Source: Clostridiaceae bacterium (GTDB lineage: Bacteria; Bacillota; Clostridia; Lachnospirales; Lachnospiraceae). From it: a DNA stretch of 43,017 nt. The notes beneath the pieces are model-generated. The model searched no databases. It was not told where the DNA came from and was given only the letters and a program-made list of their open reading frames with translations. The translations under genes and the position numbers were made by a program. Shown here in pieces: positions 33,470-42,193 of the stretch. Every line of letters starts with the position of its first letter. The stretch's first letter is position 1. The stretch lies in assembly GCA_009911305.1 (NCBI GenBank), contig QXXC01000032.1:1-43017 (forward strand), in the 5' to 3' direction.

Positions 33470-34231
33470 TTATCCTTCAGCGGCGTTGGCGATATACATA
33501 ATCGTCAGCATACTGAAAATAAATGCCTGCATCACGCCTGAGAACCAGTCGAAATAAACGCCGGCGATGGCGGGGATGCCCACATCAAGGAACGGGATGC
33601 TTCCCAGAACCTGTCCCAGCGCGCCAGGAAGCCAGCCAAGGAGCGCGGCGGACGCAGTGGCAAGAGAGGCGTAGATCAGCGTACTGATTACAACGCCGGA
33701 CAGGATGTTGCCGAAATGACGGCAGGCCATGCTGACAGGCGTCGCGAGCTCAGACAGAACATTAAAAGGCGTCATTACCGGGATTGGCTGGGTAAAGCCC
33801 TTTAAGTATCCTGCAAGGCCGCCGGCTTTGATCTTATTTGCCGTGATCATAATGAACACAACAACGGCCCAGGCCGCCTCTGTGGAGAGATCGGCTGTGG
33901 GGCTGCGCAGCCCAGTCAGGCTGATCAGGTTTGAAACAACGCTTGTCGCAAACAGGGCGGCTACGAACGGGATCAGTTTATCGAACCGCGTTCCGCCGGT
34001 ATTATTGCGGACCAGATTGTTCGCCATTTCCACAAGCATTTCGGCAAAAGCCTGCCGTTTTGAGATATTCTCCACTTTCAGATCTCTGGTAAGCCAGATG
34101 CAGGCTCCTGTAATCAGCGCCATTACAATCCAACTGACTATAAGCGTCTGTGTGATAAGAATATCGCCCAGGATGGGAATGCCTGTTGGGATCCTGTAAT
34201 AAATGACGGGACCTGAAATATCAATATTCAT
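33470..34231 (-). CDS. atpB: ATP synthase Fo a subunit
   Basis: 253 residues, five or six membrane spans. It carries the essential Arg region near MACRHFGNILSGVVI and the C-terminal YFDWFSGVMQAFIFSMLTIMYI. It forms the ion half-channels against the c-ring. Confidence 0.93.
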   Translation of the reverse strand: MNIDISGPVIYYRIPTGIPILGDILITQTLIVSWIVMALITGACIWLTRDLKVENISKRQAFAEMLVEMANNLVRNNTGGTRFDKLIPFVAALFATSVVSNLISLTGLRSPTADLSTEAAWAVVVFIMITANKIKAGGLAGYLKGFTQPIPVMTPFNVLSELATPVSMACRHFGNILSGVVISTLIYASLATASAALLGWLPGALGQVLGSIPFLDVGIPAIAGVYFDWFSGVMQAFIFSMLTIMYIANAAEG

Positions 34232-34273
34232 GCTTTCATGTTCATCTCCTTTCTGTTAAATTTTAGTTGGTTT

Positions 34274-34678
34274 TTATTTTATTATACCCAGCATGCCCCG
34301 TAGCTTAATACACATACTGGGTAAAAATAACGGAATGATGCCTGCCGCAGCGTTAAAGCAGGGCAGCGCGAATGCCAGTACCACCCACAAAAGCTGTGAC
34401 AGGGTGCGGAAGCGGTAGCTGGCCTTCATGGCCTTATAGGCTTCGTCCTGGTTGTCTGTGCCTGTGATTTTCTGGATCGTGAGCCCCATGAAAAAGAAAT
34501 TCGCACAGGCGACCGCAGAGCCGGCGAGTCCGGCGGCGATCACCCTGTAATCAAAGGGAACTGCATCGGGCACAGACCGGTGAAGAAGCCAGAATGCCAG
34601 AAACATGACAAAAGCGCCGGCAAAAGTTCCTGCCGCGGTATAGATGCTTTCCTTTTTTACGGCGGGCTGAATCTGCAT
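34274..34678 (-). CDS. atpI: AtpI-like membrane protein of the ATP synthase operon
   Basis: 134 residues from ATG 34678 (TTG 34684 is too close to GGAGA). Four hydrophobic segments: AAGTFAGAFVMFLAFWLL, VIAAGLAGSAVACANFFFMG, LLWVVLAFALPCFNAAAGIIPLFLPSM. Position and size fit the variable AtpI/'ATP synthase subunit I' proteins that help c-ring assembly. Sequence identity is weak, so the call rests on position. Confidence 0.7.
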   Translation of the reverse strand: MQIQPAVKKESIYTAAGTFAGAFVMFLAFWLLHRSVPDAVPFDYRVIAAGLAGSAVACANFFFMGLTIQKITGTDNQDEAYKAMKASYRFRTLSQLLWVVLAFALPCFNAAAGIIPLFLPSMCIKLRGMLGIIK

Positions 34679-34781
34679 GGGCAAGATGTCTCCTTTCTAT
34701 AAATCTATATATTGATTTTGCAACTGACGTAAAGAATCCCGCCGGCCTGAACGTGTACAGGGGATGCCGCGCGGGCAGAAG

Positions 34782-35042
34782 CTATTTGTGCTCATTAAAA
34801 CCTACGCCGGTTTTTCTCTTCTTATTCTCCTGCTTCATAATGGCAAGATACACCTTCCAGGCCGTCACGGCAGATCCGCCAAGCCCAAAAAAAAAGCCCG
34901 GTAGGTAGATCCAGCCGGCCATGGAAAAGCGGTTGCACAGCCAGTTGCATAAAAGAATACAAATAAGAAGCGGGGCTGCCAGGGACAGCCCGATCTGACT
35001 CAGCATAGTAAGATGTCGAAAAATATCAGGCCAATCCTTCAT
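34782..35042 (-). CDS. AtpZ/AtpI-family small membrane protein
   Basis: 86 residues from ATG 35042; GGAGG lies in front of it, and the upstream in-frame TTG is part of that box. Two membrane helices (LSQIGLSLAAPLLICILLCNWL and IYLPGFFFGLGGSAVTAWKVYLAIM), the layout of AtpZ. First gene of the operon. Relatives are thought to act in assembly or as small cation carriers. Confidence 0.75.
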   Translation of the reverse strand: MKDWPDIFRHLTMLSQIGLSLAAPLLICILLCNWLCNRFSMAGWIYLPGFFFGLGGSAVTAWKVYLAIMKQENKKRKTGVGFNEHK

Positions 35043-35117
35043 AAATTCCTCCAAAAGTTACTCAGCTTGTTTCGGCGCGCAATCCAAAATGGATATAAAC
35101 GATAATAATTCTATCCA

Positions 35118-35146
35118 ATTATATATCATTTTTATGCAAATCACAA
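35118..35146 (-). promoter_or_regulatory. Promoter of the atp operon
   Basis: Minus strand TTGTGA, 17-nt spacer, TATAAT, about 75 nt before atpZ. Confidence 0.6.
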
Positions 35147-35170
35147 GTTTTTTTGGGAGAAATAAGCGGC

Positions 35171-35199
35171 TTGAGCTTTTGTTTTTTATACGATATAGT
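35171..35199 (+). promoter_or_regulatory. Promoter of the sigma-54 activator gene
   Basis: TTGAGC, 17-nt spacer, TATAGT, divergent from the atp promoter; about 80 nt before the ATG at 35286. Confidence 0.55.
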
Positions 35200-35285
35200 T
35201 ATAGTGAAAGAAATACAGGACAGCCGATGGGATGCGCGGCGCGGGAGACAGTAGGGCAGTTCAGACAGGAAAGGGGGAACGGCGC

Positions 35286-37181
35286 ATGATCCGGATTTGC
35301 TGTATTACATATAAGGATGTGGACAGGCTGGTGCGCGAGGCGCTGGAGTCTTATCAGGACAATGATGTAGAATTCAGCATCGTGGAAGGCCTGCGGACCG
35401 AGATCCTCGAAGAGGAGAAGCGGAAGGTGATTGAGGGAGCGGATGTCGCCATCGCGGCCGGAGCGAACGCGCAGATCGCGGCGGCGGCTTTTCAGATACC
35501 GGTGCTGCAGCTTCGCATTACAGATTTTGATTATCTGACAGCGGTTGAGCAGGGACTTAAGCTGGGGCGCGCGCCGGCGGTGGTCACATACCAGCAGCCC
35601 ATATCCAAGAGTATGAAGGAATATCTGCAGATCATCGGCAGAGAGGTGGAAAATATTGTCTATGAGGATACGGAGGAGCTGCAGGAGGCGCTCTCCGACA
35701 GCCGGGCGGATGTGATCATCGGGGCGACGCACGCCGTGGAGGTGGGGAAACGCCTGGGCCGGAAGACAGTGCTGCTTTACCCGAGCTTTGCCTGCATCCT
35801 GGACACCATTGCCGAGGCAAAGAACCTGGCCAGGGAGCTTGAAAAGGAGCGGAATAAGAATCAGTATATCAACGGGCTTCTGCACTGCAGCGTCAACGGT
35901 ATTTTTCTGGTGGACAGCTTATGCAGAGTCATTGACTTCAATCAAAAGGCGGTGGAGCTGGCGGCCATAGAACGTGAGAAATTAAAATATTCGTATCTGG
36001 ATCAGATCCTGCCGAATTTAAAGCTGAACGAATTTGTCTGGGGCAGCGCGCAGGAGGCGCTCCGGATTATCAAACTGGGGGGAAAGGAAATGTTCTGCAA
36101 TATCGTGCGTCTGGACAACCGCCGCTCCCAGTTTGACGGGGCGGTGATTATGATGTATTATCTGGATGAACTGAAGCATCAGATCCGCCAGCGGGAAAAG
36201 GAGGAACGCCAGAGAAAGGAAAAGGGCTTTAAGGCGAAACGGAATTTTTCAGATATTATCGGCTCGTCCCTGGCAATCCGCAGATGTATCGAGGATGCCA
36301 GATTTTATGCAGAAAGTGAGTCGAACTTAATGGTTTACGGCGAGACGGGAACCGGAAAGGAGATATTCGCACAGAGCGTCCATAACCAGAGCAGGAGAAA
36401 AAAGGAGGCGTTTATCGCAGTCAACTGCGCCGCCCTGCCGGAAAACCTTCTGGAAACCGAGCTGTTCGGCTATGACGAAGGCGCGTTTACCGGAGGACGC
36501 AAGGGCGGAAAAAAGGGGTTGTTTGAGCTGGCGGATCACGGCACCCTGTTTCTGGACGAGATCGGCGAGCTCTCTCCCGGGCTCCAGTCCAGGCTTTTGC
36601 GGGTGCTCCAGGAAAAAGAGATCATGCATGTGGGCGGGCAGCGGATTATCCCCGTGGATGTGCGCATCATTGCAGCTACCAATAAGGGGCTGGAGCAGAT
36701 GGACGCCTCGGCTTTCCGCCGGGATCTTCTGTACCGCTTGAATGTACTGGAGCTAAATATACCGCCTCTTCGGGAACGGGAAGATGATGTGGCGGAGCTG
36801 TTTGACTTTTATTATAAGAAAAAACGCGATATGAGCATCCATCAGATCGAACTGACCAAAGAGGCAAAAGAGATTCTTATCCTGTACCACTGGCCCGGAA
36901 ATATACGGGAGCTGCAGAACGTCTGCGAGCGCTTCTGCCTGTACCTCAAGCAGTCAGCCAGGTGCAGCGATGCGCTGATCCGCAAATGTATGATCCGCGC
37001 AGTCGGTGAGGAACGGCTCAGGAACAATATCCTTGAATCGTATGAATTCGGGGAAAAGGGCGCTACCCCGGAGCTGGTGGGGGCATTAAAAAGGATATTT
37101 TCCTATAACCGGGAGCAGATAGCAAAGCTTCTCGGGATCAGCCGGACAACTCTGTGGCGTCTGACCAGAGAGGAACCATAA
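35286..37181 (+). CDS. PrpR-type sigma-54-dependent transcriptional activator
   Basis: 631 residues from ATG 35286 (AAAGGGGG box). Domains: PrpR_N sensory domain (~1-185, with GADVAIAAGANAQIAAAAF), a PAS-like segment (~200-300), AAA+ domain (~325-555) with Walker A GETGTGKE at 352-359, sigma-54 contact loop GAFTGG at 399-404 in place of the usual GAFTGA, Walker B GTLFLDEIGE, and a C-terminal Fis-type HTH (NREQIAKLLGISRTTLWRL). It lies just upstream of a -24/-12 promoter for the glycerate genes, its likely target. The ligand is unknown. Confidence 0.9.
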   Translation: MIRICCITYKDVDRLVREALESYQDNDVEFSIVEGLRTEILEEEKRKVIEGADVAIAAGANAQIAAAAFQIPVLQLRITDFDYLTAVEQGLKLGRAPAVVTYQQPISKSMKEYLQIIGREVENIVYEDTEELQEALSDSRADVIIGATHAVEVGKRLGRKTVLLYPSFACILDTIAEAKNLARELEKERNKNQYINGLLHCSVNGIFLVDSLCRVIDFNQKAVELAAIEREKLKYSYLDQILPNLKLNEFVWGSAQEALRIIKLGGKEMFCNIVRLDNRRSQFDGAVIMMYYLDELKHQIRQREKEERQRKEKGFKAKRNFSDIIGSSLAIRRCIEDARFYAESESNLMVYGETGTGKEIFAQSVHNQSRRKKEAFIAVNCAALPENLLETELFGYDEGAFTGGRKGGKKGLFELADHGTLFLDEIGELSPGLQSRLLRVLQEKEIMHVGGQRIIPVDVRIIAATNKGLEQMDASAFRRDLLYRLNVLELNIPPLREREDDVAELFDFYYKKKRDMSIHQIELTKEAKEILILYHWPGNIRELQNVCERFCLYLKQSARCSDALIRKCMIRAVGEERLRNNILESYEFGEKGATPELVGALKRIFSYNREQIAKLLGISRTTLWRLTREEP

Positions 37182-37200
37182 TTGGAGCATGTGTTCAAAA

Positions 37201-37237
37201 TGTTTCATGATAACAGAAAATGGTGATGAGTGAAACA
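37201..37237. promoter_or_regulatory. Candidate upstream activator site
   Basis: TGTTTCA (37201-37207) and TGAAACA (37231-37237) form an inverted repeat about 110-145 nt before the -24/-12 promoter, a normal enhancer distance for sigma-54 activators. Confidence 0.45.
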
Positions 37238-37345
37238 GTTTTGGGGAAAAGTCTGCGAAATTGCGGTGAGATTGTGGATAACAGACGGTCAGGAATGCTC
37301 TGTTTCCGGGCGGAAGGAAGGTTTCCGGGTATAACAGGGGCGCTG

Positions 37346-37360
37346 TGGCATGACAATTGC
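37346..37360 (+). promoter_or_regulatory. Sigma-54 (-24/-12) promoter of the glycerate operon
   Basis: TGGCATGACAATTGC: GG and GC elements 12 bases apart, close to the TGGCAC-N5-TTGC consensus. It lies 70 nt before the dehydrogenase start and downstream of a sigma-54 activator gene. Confidence 0.8.
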
Positions 37361-37429
37361 ATATTATAGTTGGATGGGATACATTCAGCAGCCATGTTTC
37401 AGGAAAAGTCAGAAAAGGAGGTTTTTTGA

Positions 37430-38386
37430 GTGAAAATCATTGTTTTGGACGGATATACAGAAAATCCGGGAGATTTGAGCTGGGGGCCGCTTAAGGCACT
37501 GGGGGAGACGGAGATCTATGACCGCACACAACCCGGGGAGACGGCCGGCCGGATAGGGGACGCGGAGGTGATTCTGACTAATAAAACGGTCATCACAGAC
37601 GAGGTGATGGAGGCGTGCGGTAATCTCCGTTACATAGGAGTCCTGGCGACAGGCTATAATGTGGTAGACATTGAGGCGGCAAAGAGGCGGGGAATCACGG
37701 TCACGAATATCCCTTCTTATGGAACCGACGCTGTGGGGCAGTTTGCCATCGCGCTTCTGCTGGAGATCTGCCATCACATCGGCCATCATGACCGGACCGT
37801 CCATGAGGGGAGATGGGAAAACTGCCGGGACTGGTGCTACTGGGATTACCCGCTGATTGAGCTGGCGGGAAAGACCATGGGCATCATCGGCTTCGGGCGT
37901 ATTGGGCAGGCAACGGGCCGGATGGCGGCGGCGCTGCGGATGCGTGTGCTGGCTGTGGATGAATATCCCAATGAGAGCGGCCGGGCGCTTGCCGAGTATG
38001 TGGATCTTGAGAGACTCCTTGCCGAGTCGGATGTCATAGCCCTGCACTGCCCGCTGACCCCGGGCACACAGGGAATCATCAATCAGAAAACGATTGCAAA
38101 GATGAAGGACGGCGTGATTGTGCTCAATAATTCCAGAGGTCCCCTGATTGTGGAGGCGGATCTGGCAGAAGCGCTGAACAGCGGGAAGGTTTATGCCGCA
38201 GGCCTGGATGTGGTTTCCACTGAGCCGATCCGCGGGGATAACCCGCTTCTGACCGCTAAAAACTGTATCATAACGCCGCATATAAGCTGGGGGGCCAAGG
38301 AAAGCAGGCAAAGGCTGATGGACATCGCGGTGGATAATGTAAGGCAGTTTATGAACGGGGTTTTGGTGAATGTGGTGAATCCATAA
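37430..38386 (+). CDS. D-2-hydroxyacid dehydrogenase, probable glycerate dehydrogenase / hydroxypyruvate reductase
   Basis: 318 residues from GTG 37430 with AAAAGGAGG 8 nt upstream. NAD-binding motif MGIIGFGRIGQATG (~148-161); catalytic Arg in NNSRGPLIVEADL, Glu in VSTEPIRG, His in ITPHISWGAKESR. The Trp after the His and general pattern fit the HprA/glycerate dehydrogenase subgroup. Paired with glycerate kinase, it would reduce hydroxypyruvate to D-glycerate. Other 2-keto acids are possible substrates. Confidence 0.85.
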   Translation: MKIIVLDGYTENPGDLSWGPLKALGETEIYDRTQPGETAGRIGDAEVILTNKTVITDEVMEACGNLRYIGVLATGYNVVDIEAAKRRGITVTNIPSYGTDAVGQFAIALLLEICHHIGHHDRTVHEGRWENCRDWCYWDYPLIELAGKTMGIIGFGRIGQATGRMAAALRMRVLAVDEYPNESGRALAEYVDLERLLAESDVIALHCPLTPGTQGIINQKTIAKMKDGVIVLNNSRGPLIVEADLAEALNSGKVYAAGLDVVSTEPIRGDNPLLTAKNCIITPHISWGAKESRQRLMDIAVDNVRQFMNGVLVNVVNP

Positions 38387-38437
38387 AACGATCGCGCAGG
38401 TACGGTGAACAGGCGCCGGCCGGAAAGGGGATTGGTA

Positions 38438-39592
38438 ATGAAATTTGTATTTGCATCGGATTCGTTTAAGGGCTCTCTGTCATCGATGGAGATCGCAGAG
38501 CTTTTGAAAAGGGAGGCGCGTGCGTGCTTTCCGGACTGTGAATGCGTTTGTCTTCCTGTCGCGGACGGCGGGGAGGGAACCATGGAGGCCGTTCTCCAGG
38601 CGTGCGGGGGCGTTTCCCTGGAGGCAGAGGTTCTGGATCCGCTGGGAAGACGCATCCGGGCGGGGTACGCCGGCCTGGACGGGAACCGGGCCTTAATTGA
38701 GATGGCCGCTGCCTCGGGTCTGCCTCTTCTGCGCACGCAGGAGCGCGATCCCCTGGAGACGACCTCCTTTGGAACCGGGGAAATGATACGCGACGCCCTG
38801 GAGCGCGGATACCGCCGGATTACGATTGCGATCGGCGGCAGCGCCACCAATGACGGCGGCATGGGGGCCATGCGCGCCCTGGGGATCCGTTTCCTGGATA
38901 AGGACGGAAACGAGCTTTCCGGAAAAGGGAAGGATCTGGAGATGGTCTGCAGGATCGATGACACAGGGCTTTTCCCTCTTGTCCGCCAGGCCGGTTTTAC
39001 CGTTATGTGCGATGTCAAAAATCCGCTGACCGGCCCGGACGGGGCGACGCTTACCTTTGGGGCTCAGAAAGGCGGTACCCCGGAAAAGCTGGAGCGCCTG
39101 GAACGGGGGATGAAGCGCTACGAAGCAGTTTTAAAAGAGGCGTATGGGCAGGAAGCAGGCCAGCGCGAAGGAGCCGGAGCGGCCGGAGGCCTGGGAGCCG
39201 CCCTGTCTGTTTTTCTGCAGGCGGATATGAAACCGGGTATAGAAACGGTTCTGGATCTTGTGGAATTTGACAAAAAGCTTGAAGGCGCATCCCTGGCCGT
39301 GACAGGAGAAGGGAGGCTTGACTGGCAGTCCTCCTTCGGAAAGGTTCCCGGAGGCGTGGGGGAGCGCTGCCGGCTGGCGGGAGTTCCTGTCATAGCCATC
39401 GTGGGCGGTATGGGAAAGGGAGCGGAGGAGATCTACGGGCATGGGATCAGCAGCATTGTCACAACGATCAACGGGCCGATGCGGACTGAGGAGGCGATGA
39501 AACGGGCCAAAGAGCTGTATTCATGCGCTGCCCGCCGCGTGTTCCGGCTTTTTAAGGCCGGCATGGAGGCCGGTACAGCGGCTGCTCTGTGA
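38438..39592 (+). CDS. glxK: Glycerate 2-kinase (GarK/GlxK family)
   Basis: 384 residues from ATG 38438 (AAAGGGG box). Family features: FVFASDSFKGSLSS at the N-terminus, PVADGGEGTMEA, AIGGSATNDGGMGAMRALG, CDVKNPLTGPDGA, GAAGGLGAALSVFL, VTGEGRLDWQS. It phosphorylates glycerate, giving 2-phosphoglycerate for lower glycolysis. Same operon as the dehydrogenase, under the sigma-54 promoter. Confidence 0.93.
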   Translation: MKFVFASDSFKGSLSSMEIAELLKREARACFPDCECVCLPVADGGEGTMEAVLQACGGVSLEAEVLDPLGRRIRAGYAGLDGNRALIEMAAASGLPLLRTQERDPLETTSFGTGEMIRDALERGYRRITIAIGGSATNDGGMGAMRALGIRFLDKDGNELSGKGKDLEMVCRIDDTGLFPLVRQAGFTVMCDVKNPLTGPDGATLTFGAQKGGTPEKLERLERGMKRYEAVLKEAYGQEAGQREGAGAAGGLGAALSVFLQADMKPGIETVLDLVEFDKKLEGASLAVTGEGRLDWQSSFGKVPGGVGERCRLAGVPVIAIVGGMGKGAEEIYGHGISSIVTTINGPMRTEEAMKRAKELYSCAARRVFRLFKAGMEAGTAAAL

Positions 39593-39611
39593 GAAATGGG
39601 GCGGACATTTA

Positions 39612-39655
39612 AAGCTGCTGCAGCCATCCGGATACAGGAACGGCTGCAGCAGCTT
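39612..39655. terminator. Convergent-gene hairpin after glxK
   Basis: AAGCTGCTGCAGCC (39612-39625) pairs perfectly with GGCTGCAGCAGCTT (39642-39655). U-tract is poor on both strands, so efficiency is uncertain, but position between two convergent genes fits a shared terminator. Confidence 0.6.
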
Positions 39656-39669
39656 GATTCATGCATACC

Positions 39670-40905
39670 TTATTTATTTTTATGATACAAATACCGCGGG
39701 ATTCCATCCACCATAACAGGAGATACATCGCCCTGAATCAGGGGACGCACATAATTGATGAATTCTTCGGTTACATAGGTGCCGTCCTCATTGATCCACT
39801 CTCTGGGAACTGTCTTTTCCACATTGGACACCTTATGCACATTGCGCAGATCCGTGGTAGACTGATAGGGATCATCCGAAAGACGGGTCAGGATAACCAT
39901 CTCGCCCGTATCGCCTTCGTCCGCAGCCTTAACCGCAGCGCCGCCGACCTGGAAAGCCTCCAGGACATCGATACGGGACGCCAGATGGGAGGCAGCCCTC
40001 TGCATGGAACTCAGCTCAATGCTTCTGGTCTTGCAGCCGATCTCCTGGGAGAGGCGGCGCGCCAGATAATTGGCTGTGCCGGTGAGCTGCTTGTGTCCGA
40101 ACGCGTCCACAAAATCAATGCCGTCTGTCAGTTCGCAGACATAACGTCCGTCCGCCAGGCGGATTCCCTCTGATACGGCCACAACTACAAAGGACTGCCG
40201 CTCTAAGAGAGTCCTCACGCGGGCCAGGAAGTCGTCGATATCAAAAGAGAGCTCCGGAAGATAGATCAGATCCGGGCCATTGCAGTCTTCGCCTCTCGAA
40301 AGCGCGGCGGAGCCGGTCAGCCAGCCGGCGTTGCGGCCCATAATCTCCACAATCGTAACAAGGCCCTTATTGTACACCAGCGCGTTGCTGTCCTGGATAA
40401 TCTCCTTAACGGAGGTGCCGATGTATTTGGCGGCGCTTCCATAGCCCGGCGTATGATCCGTCAGGGCCAGATCGTTGTCAATCGTCTTCGGAACGCCGAG
40501 GAACTTCGTGGGGTGTCCCTTTAAGATTGCGTAATCCGAGAGCTTTTTGATGGTATCCATCGAATCATTGCCGCCGATGTAGATAAAGCACTCAATATTT
40601 AATTTATCAAGAATTCCAAAAATCTTCTCATACGTCTCAATGCTCTCGTGAATTTCCGGCAGCTTATAACGGCAGGAGCCGAGATAGGCGGCAGGCGTCC
40701 TCTTGAGAAGCTCGACATCCAGATCGCTCTGGATGTGCTCGGATAAATCGATATAATTTTCATCCAGAAGGCCCTCGATCCCATGCCGCATGCCATACAC
40801 CTTGGGAGCTCCCCTGTCAATGGCTGTACGGTATACGCCCGCCAGGCTGGAGTTGATGGCTGCAGTGGGACCGCCAGACTGTCCAACAATTACATTTCCT
40901 TTCAT
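39670..40905 (-). CDS. pfp: 6-phosphofructokinase, pyrophosphate-dependent type
   Basis: 411 residues, ATG 40905 after GGAGGAATGAATC. GQSGGPTAAINSSLAG at the N-terminus; YIGGNDSMDTIKKLS replaces the GGDGS of ATP enzymes; PKTIDNDL has the Lys found in PPi enzymes where ATP-type has Gly. IMGRNAGWLTGSAAL follows. These residues predict diphosphate-fructose-6-phosphate phosphotransferase (reversible, saves ATP). Convergent with the glycerate operon. Confidence 0.88.
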   Translation of the reverse strand: MKGNVIVGQSGGPTAAINSSLAGVYRTAIDRGAPKVYGMRHGIEGLLDENYIDLSEHIQSDLDVELLKRTPAAYLGSCRYKLPEIHESIETYEKIFGILDKLNIECFIYIGGNDSMDTIKKLSDYAILKGHPTKFLGVPKTIDNDLALTDHTPGYGSAAKYIGTSVKEIIQDSNALVYNKGLVTIVEIMGRNAGWLTGSAALSRGEDCNGPDLIYLPELSFDIDDFLARVRTLLERQSFVVVAVSEGIRLADGRYVCELTDGIDFVDAFGHKQLTGTANYLARRLSQEIGCKTRSIELSSMQRAASHLASRIDVLEAFQVGGAAVKAADEGDTGEMVILTRLSDDPYQSTTDLRNVHKVSNVEKTVPREWINEDGTYVTEEFINYVRPLIQGDVSPVMVDGIPRYLYHKNK

Positions 40906-40992
40906 GATTCATTCCTCCAATGTTTATTATTAAAGTTATTATATCAGCTTTGCCTGATTTCAACAACAAAATGATCGCTTATTTTAACATAT

Positions 40993-41021
40993 TTGCACAA
41001 AAAGACCCGGTATGCTATAAT
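40993..41021 (+). promoter_or_regulatory. Promoter of the nucleotidylyltransferase gene
   Basis: TTGCAC, 17-nt spacer, TATAAT, near consensus, about 65 nt before the start codon. Confidence 0.75.
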
Positions 41022-41089
41022 GGCCGCAGGTACAGAAGCACGATGAGTGTGTATACTGTAACAGAGAATATACAATGAGGAGAGGAAAA

Positions 41090-42007
41090 ATGAAACAGAC
41101 TGCACTGGTAATCATGGCGGCCGGGATAGGGAGCCGCTTTGGAGGCGGGATCAAACAGTTAGAGCCGGTAGGGCCCGGCGGTGAGATCATTATGGACTAT
41201 TCCATCCACGACGCCCTGGAAGCGGGATTTAACCGCATTATCTTTGTGATCCGCCGTGATTTGGAAAAGGATTTTAAGCGGGTGATTGGAGAGCGGATTG
41301 AGAAGATCGCTCCGGTTTCCTACGCATATCAGGAGCTGGAGGATCTTCCTCAGGGGTATGCAGTCCCCGAAGGCCGCAAAAAACCCTGGGGCACAGGCCA
41401 GGCCGTTTTAAGCATCCGGAATATGATCCGTGAGCCGTTCCTTGTAATCAACGCAGACGACTACTACGGAAAAGAAGTGTTCCGGAAGATCCACGATTAT
41501 ATGGCAAACGAGATGGATGAGGAAGACCCGGTGTATGATATCTGCATGGGCGGCTTCATCCTTTCCAACACCTTAAGCGAAAACGGCGGCGTAACGAGGG
41601 GCGTCTGCGAGGTGGCAGAAGACGGCAGCCTCCAAAAGGTGACGGAGACCTATAATATAGAAAAAAAGGCCGATGGCATGCACGCCACAGATGAGGCCGG
41701 AAACCCGGTGGAGGTAAGAGCGGATCAATATGTCTCCATGAATACCTGGGGACTGACTCCCGCCTTTGTAAAGGAACTCGAAAAGGGCTTTCCTGAATTC
41801 CTGTCCGATCTTAAAGAGGGAGACCTAAAATCAGAGTACCTGCTTCCGGCCATCATAGACAAGATGATCCGGAATAAACGCGCCAGGGTTACTGTGCTGG
41901 AGACAAAGGATCGCTGGTTTGGGGTGACGTATAAGGAGGATAAGGAGAGCGTGGCAAACTCCATCCGGGATTTGATCCGGTCAGGGGTGTATCCGGAGAA
42001 ATTATAA
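41090..42007 (+). CDS. Sugar-phosphate nucleotidylyltransferase-like protein
   Basis: 305 residues from ATG 41090 (GAGGAGAGG box). Nucleotide-binding loop LVIMAAGIGSRFGGGIKQL (G-x-G-x-R...K), and the metal-site NADDYYGKE. The rest has NGGVTRGVCEV and VSMNTWGLTPAF, as in the NTP_transferase family of unassigned sugar nucleotidylyltransferases common in Clostridia. Single-gene unit; no sugar pathway gene lies beside it, so the substrate is unknown. Confidence 0.85.
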   Translation: MKQTALVIMAAGIGSRFGGGIKQLEPVGPGGEIIMDYSIHDALEAGFNRIIFVIRRDLEKDFKRVIGERIEKIAPVSYAYQELEDLPQGYAVPEGRKKPWGTGQAVLSIRNMIREPFLVINADDYYGKEVFRKIHDYMANEMDEEDPVYDICMGGFILSNTLSENGGVTRGVCEVAEDGSLQKVTETYNIEKKADGMHATDEAGNPVEVRADQYVSMNTWGLTPAFVKELEKGFPEFLSDLKEGDLKSEYLLPAIIDKMIRNKRARVTVLETKDRWFGVTYKEDKESVANSIRDLIRSGVYPEKL

Positions 42008-42051
42008 ACAGCAGATTATGAAAGCGACAGCTTCTGCCCGCCGTTTTCGTT

Positions 42052-42126
42052 CCTGCGCTTAAAATGTTATTTCGGGAGCGGGAATCGGTTCCCCTTTAAA
42101 ACGCTTTACAGCGCAGGGTTTTATTT
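42052..42126 (+). terminator. Structured terminator region after the nucleotidylyltransferase
   Basis: CCTGCGC (42052-42058) pairs with GCGCAGG (42111-42117), which is followed by GTTTTATTT. An inner hairpin GGGAATCGGTTCCC lies in the loop. Confidence 0.5.
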
Positions 42127-42193
42127 ACACATTTTATTGCTGCCCTGCATATACTACCATATAACCGAATGCCATGGGAGGTATGGGAATCAG

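Noticed and set aside
35199..35885. 228-codon frame antisense to the sigma-54 activator
   Set aside because: Overlaps the PrpR_N coding region completely and lacks coding features.
37409..38311. 300-codon open frame antisense to the 2-hydroxyacid dehydrogenase
   Set aside because: It is the mirror of a well-conserved enzyme in GC-rich DNA, with no ribosome site or recognisable protein sequence (His/Arg/Pro-rich shadow composition).
38191..39018. 275-codon frame antisense to glycerate kinase
   Set aside because: Ser/Arg/Pro-rich shadow of a conserved gene; no start signal.
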